NCBI RefSeq assembly: GCF_018131075.1
Contig: NZ_JAFCLS010000019.1
Location: 1 to 64,000 of the forward strand
DNA from: Bradyrhizobium sp. JYMT SZCCT0428
GTDB lineage: Bacteria; Pseudomonadota; Alphaproteobacteria; Rhizobiales; Xanthobacteraceae
Length of the DNA stretch: 64,000 nucleotides
Direction of reading: 5' to 3'
Positions 18,001 to 24,850 of this stretch are shown piece after piece; within the stretch, counting starts at the first letter, position 1, and each line of letters starts with the position of its first letter. The position numbers were made by a program, and so were the translations under genes. Below the pieces are notes generated by a model. That model was not told the DNA's origin and searched no databases. It saw only the letters and a list, made by a program, of their open reading frames with translations.

Positions 18001-18871
18001 CAGCCCCAAGGGCGAGGACATGAAGCCGATCGATGCGCTCGGCATGTTCTACGAATATCGCGAGCTGACGCCGATCGGCCGCCGCGGCGACGAGATGATC
18101 CGCCGTCTGGCGGACCGCCTGGTGGCGGTCGACCTGCTCGATCAGGCCGCCGAGCTGCTGCAGTATCAGATCGATAAACGGCTTGAGGGTGCCGCGCGCG
18201 CGCAGGTGGCGGCGCGCCTTGCCATGGTCTATCTGACCAACCGCAAGCCGGATCGCGCGGTCGCTGCGCTGCGCACCACGCGCATCGCCGATCTCTCGGG
18301 TGAGTTGCGCCAGCAGCGGCTGTTGCTGGAGGCACGCGCGCAAAGCGACGTCGGACGCCATGATCTCGCGCTCGACATCATCTCCAATATCACCGGACGT
18401 GAGGCGATCCGCCTGCGTTCCGATATCTACTGGGCGTCACGGCAGTGGCGCGAGGCCTCCGAGCAGATCGAACTGTACTATGCCGATCGCTGGCGCGACT
18501 TCAAACCGCTGAACGCGGTGGAGAAGGGCGACGTGATCCGCGCCGTCGTCGGGTATGCACTCGCCGAGGACGCCATCGGACTGTCGCGCTTCCGCGAGAA
18601 ATATGCGCCGCTGATGTCTGATAATACCGACCGGATGGCGTTTGATCTCGCCAGCAAGCCCGCCGCTGCCTCAAGCACCGAATTTGCCGCGATCGCCAAG
18701 ATGGCGGCAGGCGTCGACACGCTCGATGGCTTTATCCGGGAAATGAAGGTCCGCTTCCCCGACGCCACCGCGCGCGCGCCGATTTCGCCCGAAATGGCCA
18801 GGGGCGAGCCGGTCCATACTGGGTCCTTGCCCGCGATATCAGGACACAAAACCGCCGGAGCGGCAAAATAG
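15032..18871 (+). CDS. large exported TPR protein beside flagellar genes
   Basis: About 1279 residues from the ATG at 15032, chosen because it directly precedes a Sec signal (LAILLLLAGLTVAPPCRA, cleaved before QDLVKGE). Residues about 30-150 (YARLVLKLAEDVESDV, IIVIRFKRPVDI, ERIFVDFLPDSW) and a second, related block near 490-580 (GLRVMFSFAAPTPAAMFRRADTVWLVFD) look like AMIN-type beta domains. Between them is a Pro/Ala/Glu-rich linker of about 180 residues. The C-terminal half consists of TPR-like helical repeats (DALDAYRFAANSSD, YEESLAAAKTATRLQPNSELARQ). Probably a periplasmic scaffold. Placement after fliM/motE with its own CtrA site suggests a motility or polar role; that is inference. Confidence 0.8.
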   Translation: MARRCLDVTLNRSLDLRSPLAILLLLAGLTVAPPCRAQDLVKGEATFTASGGYARLVLKLAEDVESDVITAGSIIVIRFKRPVDIPVDKLSDAVPDYVGSARRDPDGSAIRLSLARRATINTMTAGERIFVDFLPDSWTGPPPTLPADVIRELAARARAAERALRAQLAVAAAKKKPPVRVRASVQPTFVRFVFEMPNGVNVSSVLNEQKLTLQFNGVLAFDLADAKVAAPPNIASITQRTDGDSSAVDIVLIGEVDVHSFREEKNYVIDVAFQQVDKPAAEQAQAPAAAQAPAVAHAPTARSGVAAQIAAAQAIAHSKPLSDAIPPQHPPQLPPVTSEAIAEQAKIEIKPGEPRQVPPAIENAPPAPETAPRASEKMVTVIEQPAPVAEKPAPQAAVPAPPVEKLPSVTQKPELAAEKMTPVETPKAVAPSEAKPAAAIETPKPAAPKKAAAAVEAPKKVEPAAASVEARRDSDGLRVMFSFAAPTPAAMFRRADTVWLVFDQTGPIDVEQIRTKGGAIIGDVSRLLLEKGQAIRIRLNRPQMPSLESDGRANGMVWTLTFADRVQAPPLPLQVLRNITDPALANVTVPLANPGLMHRLVDPDAGDTLLVVTAPPPTRGFIKRQDFVELSLLESVQGVVVHPNSDDITAEVGSDKVMLGRPGGLTLSSADVSAERATAAVRSLFDAKEWRKNREENFLGRLDALIKAAAAAGDDGLAQARLDLANFYMARGMFQEARGVTNLILSESKAGSEDAAVVMVNAVASILIGHPERGLKGLASPVIGNGYDSQLWKALAFARQGKWADAREKFKNAEFSIAALPLEMQRIVTADAMRASLEVKDYAGASRRRSELEVVGVPKEMKPEIAVLRGRLAEALGHDKDALDAYRFAANSSDRPAAAEAKLLEVLLRQRRGQIGQAEVLRELETLSAIWRGDAIELKTLAVLSQLYADAGRYEESLAAAKTATRLQPNSELARQGQDAASALFAQLFLSPKGEDMKPIDALGMFYEYRELTPIGRRGDEMIRRLADRLVAVDLLDQAAELLQYQIDKRLEGAARAQVAARLAMVYLTNRKPDRAVAALRTTRIADLSGELRQQRLLLEARAQSDVGRHDLALDIISNITGREAIRLRSDIYWASRQWREASEQIELYYADRWRDFKPLNAVEKGDVIRAVVGYALAEDAIGLSRFREKYAPLMSDNTDRMAFDLASKPAAASSTEFAAIAKMAAGVDTLDGFIREMKVRFPDATARAPISPEMARGEPVHTGSLPAISGHKTAGAAK

Positions 18872-18962
18872 TAGTTCCGGCAACCCCGGCGGGTTTGCGC
18901 GCCAGCGTTTCGTCGGTTAAGCGAAATCCACACATCAAGCCGTATGGGAAGTTTGTCGTTCG

Positions 18963-19238
18963 ATGCCGCTGACCCGGGGCCGAATTGTAGGACACGACAA
19001 CGAACGATTGGCGTTCAAGTTCACCATGCAGAATGGGGACGAGCCGATCGAATGCCAGATCAGTGACGCCGCCATGGACGAGCTTGCGGGCGTCAAGGGA
19101 ACCGAGAGCCTGGCAAGACAGGCGCAGTTTTTGGCGTTGCGAGATGCCGTCGAGCGCATCGCCTCCGACATGTTCGACGCGGCGCCGGCCGTGAAGGGCT
19201 ATGTCGTCAGAATTTTCACCAAGCACATCCCGAAATAG
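18963..19238 (+). CDS. DUF1488-like small protein
   Basis: A 91-residue protein (MPLTRGRIVGHDNERLAFKF) resembling DUF1488 proteins: a short beta-rich start and a helical FLALRDAVERIASDMFD segment, ending YVVRIFTKHIPK. No catalytic motif, signal peptide or membrane segment. Function unknown. Same strand as the TPR gene, 91 bp downstream. Confidence 0.7.
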   Translation: MPLTRGRIVGHDNERLAFKFTMQNGDEPIECQISDAAMDELAGVKGTESLARQAQFLALRDAVERIASDMFDAAPAVKGYVVRIFTKHIPK

Positions 19239-19350
19239 CGCCCCGGCGCGGCAAGGTATCGCGCCTCGCGCTCGTCCCCTCGACAGAGCGCTTCCGAACC
19301 GGCAACCTGCGCGCACAAAATCAAAGACGCCACCGGGGGGAACTATCGCC

Positions 19351-19587
19351 ATGAGCAAGCCAGCCAAGACCGAAGCCGAACTCATTGCGATGGCAGTAGC
19401 CGAGTTGAAGGTCCATGCCGATTGCCCCGATGGAATGGTGATCTCGGTGCTTCGCGACGGCGACTCCTGGGAGTTTCGCGTCAGTGCCGAACAGGCGACG
19501 ATCGACAGGCCGGGCTATCCCGAATGCGTCGCGATGGTGGTGCAGATCGGCGACCATCTCTGCAAGCAGTATGATTTCAAGGAGTGA
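19351..19587 (+). CDS. small conserved hypothetical protein
   Basis: A 78-residue acidic protein from the ATG at 19351, preceded by GGGGGGAA. It reads as an alpha-beta fold (AELIAMAVAELKVHADCPDG, quoted in part; MVISVLRDGDSWEFRV) with a C-terminal helix containing CVAMVVQIGDHL. I recall similar small bradyrhizobial proteins with no assigned function. Frame extensions upstream of 19351 are compositionally poor and are rejected. Confidence 0.65.
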   Translation: MSKPAKTEAELIAMAVAELKVHADCPDGMVISVLRDGDSWEFRVSAEQATIDRPGYPECVAMVVQIGDHLCKQYDFKE

Positions 19588-19615
19588 GTAGGCCGCGAGG
19601 CGTTGCGCGCCTTTC

Positions 19616-20062
19616 CTATTTCGCAGGATTGCGCACAGCGTAGGCGGTACGAAGTCCCGGCACGAAGCCGCAAGCCTCGTAGAACCGGTGCACGCGCGGA
19701 TCGGCCCGGCCGCTTTGCATCAAGACCTGATAGCAATCCTGCTTCCACGCCTCGGCCAGCGCTGCCGCGATCACCGCGCGGCCGTGGCCGCGTCCCTGGA
19801 AGTCGGGATGGGTGGCGACGTTCTCGAGAACGCCGAACTGACGACCGCCCCGCAGCAGGTTGGGCGTGGTGATGAGCGTGCAGGTTGAAACGATTCTACT
19901 GCTGTCGTCCGATACAAAGATCATTACTCCTTCGCGAGCGAGGATCTGCGCCCAAATTATTCTAGCTCGTTCTGGTTCCGCACTCCGGCTGACGTCGGAC
20001 TCGGCAAACAGCGCCAGCAAGGCGCCGAGATCGCCGGCATTTACCAGTCGCGCACTTGTCAT
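19616..20062 (-). CDS. GNAT-family N-acetyltransferase
   Basis: A 148-residue acetyl-CoA-dependent transferase. Motif A is clear: GVLENVATHPDFQGRGHGRAVI, with the R/Q-x-x-G-x-G/A pyrophosphate loop. The rest of the fold is present (MTSARLVNAGDLGALLALFAE at the start, CYQVLMQSGR, and a final VHRFYEACGFVPG). The ATG at 20062 is used; upstream in-frame sequence has random composition. Acceptor substrate unknown. Confidence 0.88.
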   Translation of the reverse strand: MTSARLVNAGDLGALLALFAESDVSRSAEPERARIIWAQILAREGVMIFVSDDSSRIVSTCTLITTPNLLRGGRQFGVLENVATHPDFQGRGHGRAVIAAALAEAWKQDCYQVLMQSGRADPRVHRFYEACGFVPGLRTAYAVRNPAK

Positions 20063-20147
20063 CCGTGAGCTCCTTGATTGAAACCGTTTCCATCCCAAAT
20101 CGTAGCTTCCCAAGAAGCCAAATAGCGCGAGAGACGGACTAATTTTT

Positions 20148-20369
20148 ATGCATCCCAGGAATACACACCGAGCGCTGGTTCCGGTCGCGATCGCTGTCGT
20201 GGTCGCGGTCATCGGCACCGCGCTTTTCGCGGTGGAATTGCGGACCAAAGACGTGGTCGCGGACAACGGCATCAGCATGATCACGACGGCTGTCGTCGAG
20301 AAGGCCGGCGCGACCGCTTATCCGACCGCCCGTAACAGCGGCGCGGATCAGATCAGCTACGTCCCGTAA
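20148..20369 (+). CDS. small single-pass membrane protein (tentative)
   Basis: A 73-residue frame with one convincing hydrophobic segment (ALVPVAIAVVVAVIGTALFAV) followed by a polar tail. I have a weak memory of similar bradyrhizobial proteins. The ribosome site is poor (GAGAGACGG, far from the ATG). Its last bases overlap the end of fliP on the other strand by 13 bp. Function unknown. Confidence 0.45.
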   Translation: MHPRNTHRALVPVAIAVVVAVIGTALFAVELRTKDVVADNGISMITTAVVEKAGATAYPTARNSGADQISYVP

Positions 20370-21109
20370 CTCTGCACCAGGCTTCCCGCCACCAGCGACC
20401 AGCCGTCGACCAGCACGAAGAAGATCAGCTTGAACGGAAGTGACACCACGACCGGCGGCAGCATCATCATGCCCATCGACATCAGAACCGACGCCACCAC
20501 GAGGTCGATGATCAGGAAGGGCAGGAACAACAGGAAGCCGATCTCGAAGGCGCGCTTCAGCTCGGAGATCATGAAGGCCGGCACCAGAATCCGCAGCGAC
20601 ATCTCTTCCGGCGTCGCCGGCGGCGGCTCGCGCGACATATCCAGGAACAGCTTGAGGTCCTTCTCGCGGACGTTCTTCAGCATGAAGCCGCGCAGCGGCA
20701 CGGACGCCCTTTGCAGCGCGTCCTCGACGCCGATCTGGTTGGCGACCAAAGGCTTGATGCCGTCGTCGTAGGATTTCTGCAGCACCGGCCCCATCACGAA
20801 CGCGGTCAGGAACATTGCGAGCGCAATGATCACGGAGTTCGGCGGCGCGGTCGCGGTGCCGAGTGCGGTGCGCAGCAACGACAGCACCACCACGATCCGG
20901 GTGAACGACGTCATCATGATCAGGATCGACGGCGCGATCGAGAGGATCGTCAGCAGCGCAATCAGCTGGATCGCGCGTTCGGTGACGCCGCCACCGCCCT
21001 GGCCGAGATTGATGCTGATGTCCTGCGCCAGCACCGGATCGGCGAGCGATCCGGCGGCTATCAGTGTGACAAAAAATAAAACTCTACGCGGGGCTTTCGC
21101 CGATCTCAC
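20357..21109 (-). CDS. fliP: flagellar export-gate protein FliP
   Basis: Core of the type III export gate, 250 residues. A Sec-type signal (VLFFVTLIAAGSLADPVLAQ) is followed by the conserved FliP membrane blocks: APSILIMMTSFTRIVVVLSLLR (quoted in part), ALAMFLTAFVMGPV, and the C-terminal LVPAFMISELKRAFEIGF and DLVVASVLMSMGMMMLPPV. The start is GTG at 21109, overlapping the fliO stop as GTGA. fliQ, fliR and flhB lie in a separate operon 2.6 kb away. Confidence 0.95.
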   Translation of the reverse strand: MRSAKAPRRVLFFVTLIAAGSLADPVLAQDISINLGQGGGGVTERAIQLIALLTILSIAPSILIMMTSFTRIVVVLSLLRTALGTATAPPNSVIIALAMFLTAFVMGPVLQKSYDDGIKPLVANQIGVEDALQRASVPLRGFMLKNVREKDLKLFLDMSREPPPATPEEMSLRILVPAFMISELKRAFEIGFLLFLPFLIIDLVVASVLMSMGMMMLPPVVVSLPFKLIFFVLVDGWSLVAGSLVQSYGT

Positions 21110-22026
21110 GAAGGAGACTTCGGGCGGCCCAGCAATGAGGCCATCTCGTCTTCGAGATTCTCAAACCCGCTCTTCTGTGGCGCGGGCGCGGGGGGCGGGG
21201 CTGGTGTCTCGCTGCGCGAGGGGCGGGCAGGCGGCGGCTCCGGCGCGACCGGCGGGGAAATCGGGGCATCGGCGGGCCGGCGCAAGGCAGCTTCGAGCCG
21301 CTGCGCCATCTCGGCGAGATTCTGGTCGGCGGACTGCGGCGGAGGCGCAGGCGGCGGAGGTGGCGGCGGCGGTGCTGCGGCACGCTCGGGCGCACGGACC
21401 GGCGGCGGTGGCTTCGGCAGCTCGCTCTGGCGCTGCGGCCGCGGCATCATGGGTTCGGTGCGGGCCGGGCGCTGCGGGACCGGATCGGGACGCGGTTCCG
21501 GCCGGCCGCCCATCGGCTCCGGCGAAAAGCCTGCCAGCGGATCGGTGCGGCGCTCGGCCATCGGCGGCGGCGCCGGGCGGCGGAGTTCGTCGGCGAAAGC
21601 GGGACGCGCCGGGCGCGGCGGCGGCTCGGGCATCTGCGGTTCGGCGTGATCGAACGAGTCGCGCGCGCTCTCGTCGTTCCAGCCGGCATCCGGCAGCGGG
21701 GCGATACGCGGCGGCTGCTCGCCGGTGACCGCAGGCCGCGGCGCCATCTGGTCACGGCCCGGCATGGCACGGACGATATTGGGTTCCACCACGATGTCGC
21801 TGGGGCCGCCGATCATCAGGAGATGTTCGACATTGTCGCGCCGGACCAGCACCAGGCGGCGGCGGCCGTCCACGGCGGCGGCGTCGATCACGGCCAGCCG
21901 CGGCATCCGCCCGCGATTGGTGTTGGTACCGAGGCGGTTGGTGGCGAAGCGGCGCACCAGCCATGCGGCGACGCCGATCAGCGCCAGCACGGCGATGAAT
22001 GCGAAGATGAAATATGCTGTCTGCAT
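21106..22026 (-). CDS. fliO: FliO-like flagellar biosynthesis protein
   Basis: A 306-residue protein: one N-terminal membrane segment (YFIFAFIAVLALIGVAAWLVRRF), a small FliO domain with RMPRLAVIDAAAVDGRRRLVLVRRDN (quoted in part), then about 200 residues of Pro/Arg/Ala-rich low-complexity sequence including a long run of prolines near residue 220. FliO proteins are usually much shorter, so the tail is unusual. FliO helps stabilise FliP, consistent with the GTGA overlap with fliP. Confidence 0.85.
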   Translation of the reverse strand: MQTAYFIFAFIAVLALIGVAAWLVRRFATNRLGTNTNRGRMPRLAVIDAAAVDGRRRLVLVRRDNVEHLLMIGGPSDIVVEPNIVRAMPGRDQMAPRPAVTGEQPPRIAPLPDAGWNDESARDSFDHAEPQMPEPPPRPARPAFADELRRPAPPPMAERRTDPLAGFSPEPMGGRPEPRPDPVPQRPARTEPMMPRPQRQSELPKPPPPVRAPERAAAPPPPPPPPAPPPQSADQNLAEMAQRLEAALRRPADAPISPPVAPEPPPARPSRSETPAPPPAPAPQKSGFENLEDEMASLLGRPKSPS

Positions 22027-22096
22027 TCTCTAGTCCCCGGCCTCAGGCCGTTCTCACATGCTTGCTTCGAGGTGCGCGGATCTGATCTTCCAACTT

Positions 22097-22151
22097 GAAC
22101 ATGATTCTTCCGGATTCATGTTCCGAAACGATATTCATGTTCCGAAGCGAT
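22097..22151. repeat. tandem 19-bp repeat with inverted partner
   Basis: ATTCATGTTCCGAARCGAT occurs twice head to tail at 22114-22132 and 22133-22151, differing at one base. GAACATGA at 22097-22104 is the inverted form of TCATGTTC within the first unit. The cluster lies about 70-125 bp upstream of fliO and could be an operator array or a repeat remnant. Confidence 0.6.
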
Positions 22152-22380
22152 CCGTCGACCGGCGAATCACGCCCGAGATCAGCCCTAATTCCTTAATTCC
22201 CCACGGCAAACGCTGCCGCCCATTAATTAATAGACCAAGAATCGCTTGATCCAAAACGACTTCTGAGCGCTCCCGGCCGCGTCGGCCGTTGCTGGTTAAC
22301 GCAGGTTTCGTGGCGAAAATGCGCTCTTTTGGGCGCCGGCCCCGTGCAACCGCGTTGTCCACGGCCTGATTCTGCGGATT

Positions 22381-22395
22381 TTAACCAGCCGTTAA
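22381..22395. promoter_or_regulatory. CtrA-type site TTAA-N7-TTAA before flgB
   Basis: TTAACC at 22381-22386 and TTAACC at 22392-22397 give TTAA-N7-TTAA exactly, 67 bp before flgB. CtrA control of early flagellar operons is well known in alphaproteobacteria. Confidence 0.65.
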
Positions 22396-22461
22396 CCATA
22401 CACCGGGCAAATTCTGCCTACCTCGCGGCGTCTGCCAGAGGTTAACGAGGACCCGCTCGCG

Positions 22462-22872
22462 ATGGCCATCAACGATCTTCCGATCCTGTCGGCGCTGCGC
22501 ACTAAGATGCAGTGGCATCAGGAGCGCCAGCGGGTGCTCGCCGAAAACATTTCCAACGCCAACACTCCGAACTTCAAGCCGCGCGATCTGGTGGAACCGA
22601 AATTCGACAAAAAAGGTTCCACCGTCGGCGGAGGGTTCGGTTCGATGGCGATGATGCGCACCAGCGCGAGCCATATCGGCGTTTCCGGTAGCGGGCAGAC
22701 CTTCGACGGCGATGGCGGCAAGAGCGGTTTCCTGACCCGGCCCGCCGGCAACGCCGTCAATCTGGAAGACCAGATGATGCGGGTCTCCGCCAACCAGATG
22801 GACTACGCGGCGGCCACCTCGCTCTACACCCGCAGCCTCGGACTTCTCAAAACCGCGATTGGAAAGCGCTGA
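22462..22872 (+). CDS. flgB: flagellar proximal rod protein FlgB
   Basis: Rod subunit of 136 residues, first gene of flgB-flgC-fliE-fliQ-fliR-flhB. The N-terminal motif RQRVLAENISNANTPNFKPRD and the C-terminal block DQMMRVSANQMDYAAATSLYTRSL are standard for FlgB. It starts at 22462 after GAGGACC. The next gene is 26 bp away. Confidence 0.94.
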   Translation: MAINDLPILSALRTKMQWHQERQRVLAENISNANTPNFKPRDLVEPKFDKKGSTVGGGFGSMAMMRTSASHIGVSGSGQTFDGDGGKSGFLTRPAGNAVNLEDQMMRVSANQMDYAAATSLYTRSLGLLKTAIGKR

Positions 22873-22898
22873 CGCGCCGCATTTAGGGGAACCGGATC

Positions 22899-23327
22899 AT
22901 GGCAGATGATGGTGGAAGCGACTTCGCCCGCTCGATGAGCATCGCGACCTCGGGCCTGCGCGCGCAGGCCGGGCGGATGCGGGTGATCTCGGAAAACATC
23001 GCGAACGTGGATTCCACCGCACCGAATTCCGCCGGCGATCCCTACCGCCGCAAGGTGCCGACCTTCTCCTCGGCGCTGGACCGCACGATCGATGCGAAAG
23101 TGGTGACGCTCGGCAAGGTGCGCACCGACCAGTCGGCGTTCCGCATCAAGCACGAGCCGAGCAACCCGGCGGCGGACGCCGCCGGCAACGTCAAATACCC
23201 CAACGTCAACCCGCTGGTCGAAATGACCGACATGCGCGAAGCCCAGCGGTCCTATGAGGCCAACCTCAACATCATCAGCGCTACGCGCCGGATGATTCAA
23301 CGCACGCTCGACATTCTCAAGGCCTGA
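22899..23327 (+). CDS. flgC: flagellar proximal rod protein FlgC
   Basis: Rod subunit of 142 residues. The N-terminus has SMSIATSGLRAQAGRMRVIS followed by ENIANVDST; the middle holds DPYRRKVPTF; the C-terminus has NVNPLVEMTDMREAQRSYEA and the terminal helix. AGGGGA lies about 9 bp before the ATG. Between flgB and fliE. Confidence 0.95.
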   Translation: MADDGGSDFARSMSIATSGLRAQAGRMRVISENIANVDSTAPNSAGDPYRRKVPTFSSALDRTIDAKVVTLGKVRTDQSAFRIKHEPSNPAADAAGNVKYPNVNPLVEMTDMREAQRSYEANLNIISATRRMIQRTLDILKA

Positions 23328-23343
23328 ACAGGAATCATAGACC

Positions 23344-23658
23344 ATGGCTTCACCGACAGTTGCAGCAAACGCCTACGCCGCGCTCTCGCGCATAATGGAG
23401 ACCGGCGGCGCCGAGAAGGGCGGCCAGAAATCGGACGGCGGCCCGTCCTTCGGCGCGCTGCTCAAGGATGCCGTCGGCAGCGTGATGGAGGCCGGCAAGA
23501 AGTCCGACGCCCAGACCATCGCGATGACCTCGGGCAAGGCCAACGTCATGGACGTGGTGACGGCGGTGGCCGAGACCGACGTCGCGGTCTCGACGCTGGT
23601 GTCGGTGCGCGACCGGGTGATCCAGTCCTACGAAGACATCATGAAGATGCCGATTTGA
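23344..23658 (+). CDS. fliE: MS ring-rod junction protein FliE
   Basis: A 104-residue rod adapter. Typical features are the FGALLKDAVGSVMEAGKKSD segment and the C-terminal VMDVVTAVAETDVAVSTLVSVRDRV helix (quoted in part), ending YEDIMKMPI. Sixteen bases after flgC. A palindromic repeat separates it from fliQ. Confidence 0.93.
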   Translation: MASPTVAANAYAALSRIMETGGAEKGGQKSDGGPSFGALLKDAVGSVMEAGKKSDAQTIAMTSGKANVMDVVTAVAETDVAVSTLVSVRDRVIQSYEDIMKMPI

Positions 23659-23762
23659 GCTGTCCTCATCCTGAGGAGCCGGCGCAGCCGGCGTCTCGAA
23701 GGATGGCCGCACAACGGCCTCATGGTTCGAGACGCGCTGCGCGCTCCTCACCATGAGGAACA
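23659..23762. repeat. REP-like palindromic repeat inside the flagellar operon
   Basis: Between fliE and fliQ are CATCCTGAGGAGC, GGCGTCTCGAAGGATG, then CCTCATGGTTCGAGACGCG and CTCCTCACCATGAGG, forming nested inverted arms. I recall this as a frequent dispersed repeat in bradyrhizobia. It could form a hairpin that alters mRNA stability or readthrough between early and later genes of the operon. Confidence 0.7.
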
Positions 23763-23775
23763 AAGGGAATCCAAA

Positions 23776-24039
23776 ATGACCGGTGCTGAAACCCTCGACG
23801 TGGCGCGCGATGCGATCTGGACCATCGTGGTGGTGTCGTCGCCCCTGATGGTAGTCGGCCTCGTGGTCGGCGTCGTGGTGTCGCTGTTCCAGGCGCTGAC
23901 GCAGATCCAGGAGCAGACGCTGATCTTCGTGCCGAAGATCCTGGCGATCTTCGTGACATTATTGCTGGCGTTGCCGTTCATGGCGGATTCGCTGCAAGGC
24001 TACATGATGCGGATATCGTCGCGAATCATAGGCGGATGA
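23776..24039 (+). CDS. fliQ: flagellar export protein FliQ
   Basis: An 87-residue export-gate subunit with two membrane segments (VVSSPLMVVGLVVGVVVSLFQ and ILAIFVTLLLALPFM, quoted in part) around the conserved QALTQIQEQTLIFVPKI loop. The start is the ATG at 23776; the frame runs further upstream but into the palindromic repeat. Seventeen bases before fliR. Confidence 0.94.
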   Translation: MTGAETLDVARDAIWTIVVVSSPLMVVGLVVGVVVSLFQALTQIQEQTLIFVPKILAIFVTLLLALPFMADSLQGYMMRISSRIIGG

Positions 24040-24056
24040 TGCACTGTGCGTAGACC

Positions 24057-24827
24057 ATGCGCATCGATGTCTCCATGCTGCCGGCCCTTGCCGCCACCTT
24101 CATGCTGGTGTTTGCCCGCGTGGGGGCGATGGTGATGCTTTTGCCGGGATTTGGCGAGAGCAACATCCCGGTCCGGATCAAGCTTGCGATCGCGCTGTTG
24201 TTGACGCTGATCATCCTGCCGCTGCACCGCGCCGCCTATCAGGTCGATCTGACCTCGATGAGCGCGATGGGCGTTCTGATGGTGCACGAGATCGTCATCG
24301 GCGTGGTGCTCGGCGCCACCGCGCGGGTGACGCTGTCGGCGCTGGCGGTCGCAGGATCGGTGATCGCCCAGCAGCTCGGCCTCGGCTTCGTCACCGCGGT
24401 CGATCCGACCCAGGGCCAGCAGGGCCTTCTGATCGGCAACTTCCTCTCCATCCTCGGCATCACGCTGTTGTTCGCCACCGACACCCATCACCTGGTCATT
24501 GCGGCCCTCAACGAGAGCTACCGGATCTTCTCGCCGGGCGAGACGATGCCGACCGGCGATGTCGCGGCGCTTGCGACCCGGGCTTTCGCCGCCGCCTTCA
24601 AGATCGGCCTGCAATTGTCGGCGCCGTTTTTGGTGTTCGGCATCGTCTTCAACATGGGGCTCGGCATTCTGGCGCGGCTGATGCCGGCGATGCAGGTCTA
24701 TTTCGTCGGTGTGCCGCTCTCGATCCTGATCGGCTTCTTGATCTTCGCCGGCGTCCTCACGGCGATGATGGGCACCTATCTGAACTACTTCACCGGCGTC
24801 ATGCACGAGCTCACACCGCTTAGATAA
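24057..24827 (+). CDS. fliR: flagellar export protein FliR
   Basis: A 256-residue export-gate protein with about six membrane segments. Landmarks are FARVGAMVMLLPGFGESNIPVR (quoted in part), the QLGLGFVTAVDPTQGQQ loop, and VFNMGLGILARLMPAMQVYF. Followed 23 bp later by flhB. Confidence 0.94.
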   Translation: MRIDVSMLPALAATFMLVFARVGAMVMLLPGFGESNIPVRIKLAIALLLTLIILPLHRAAYQVDLTSMSAMGVLMVHEIVIGVVLGATARVTLSALAVAGSVIAQQLGLGFVTAVDPTQGQQGLLIGNFLSILGITLLFATDTHHLVIAALNESYRIFSPGETMPTGDVAALATRAFAAAFKIGLQLSAPFLVFGIVFNMGLGILARLMPAMQVYFVGVPLSILIGFLIFAGVLTAMMGTYLNYFTGVMHELTPLR

Positions 24828-24850
24828 AGATAAAAAGCTAAGGCGCCGCG

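Larger units (their letters stand above)
22027..22461. other. divergent promoter region fliO / flgB
   Basis: No gene is supported in this 435-bp stretch. It holds a tandem 19-bp repeat, a perfect CtrA site, and two further TTAAC half-sites near 22296 and 22441. Both flagellar operons start from here. Confidence 0.6.
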
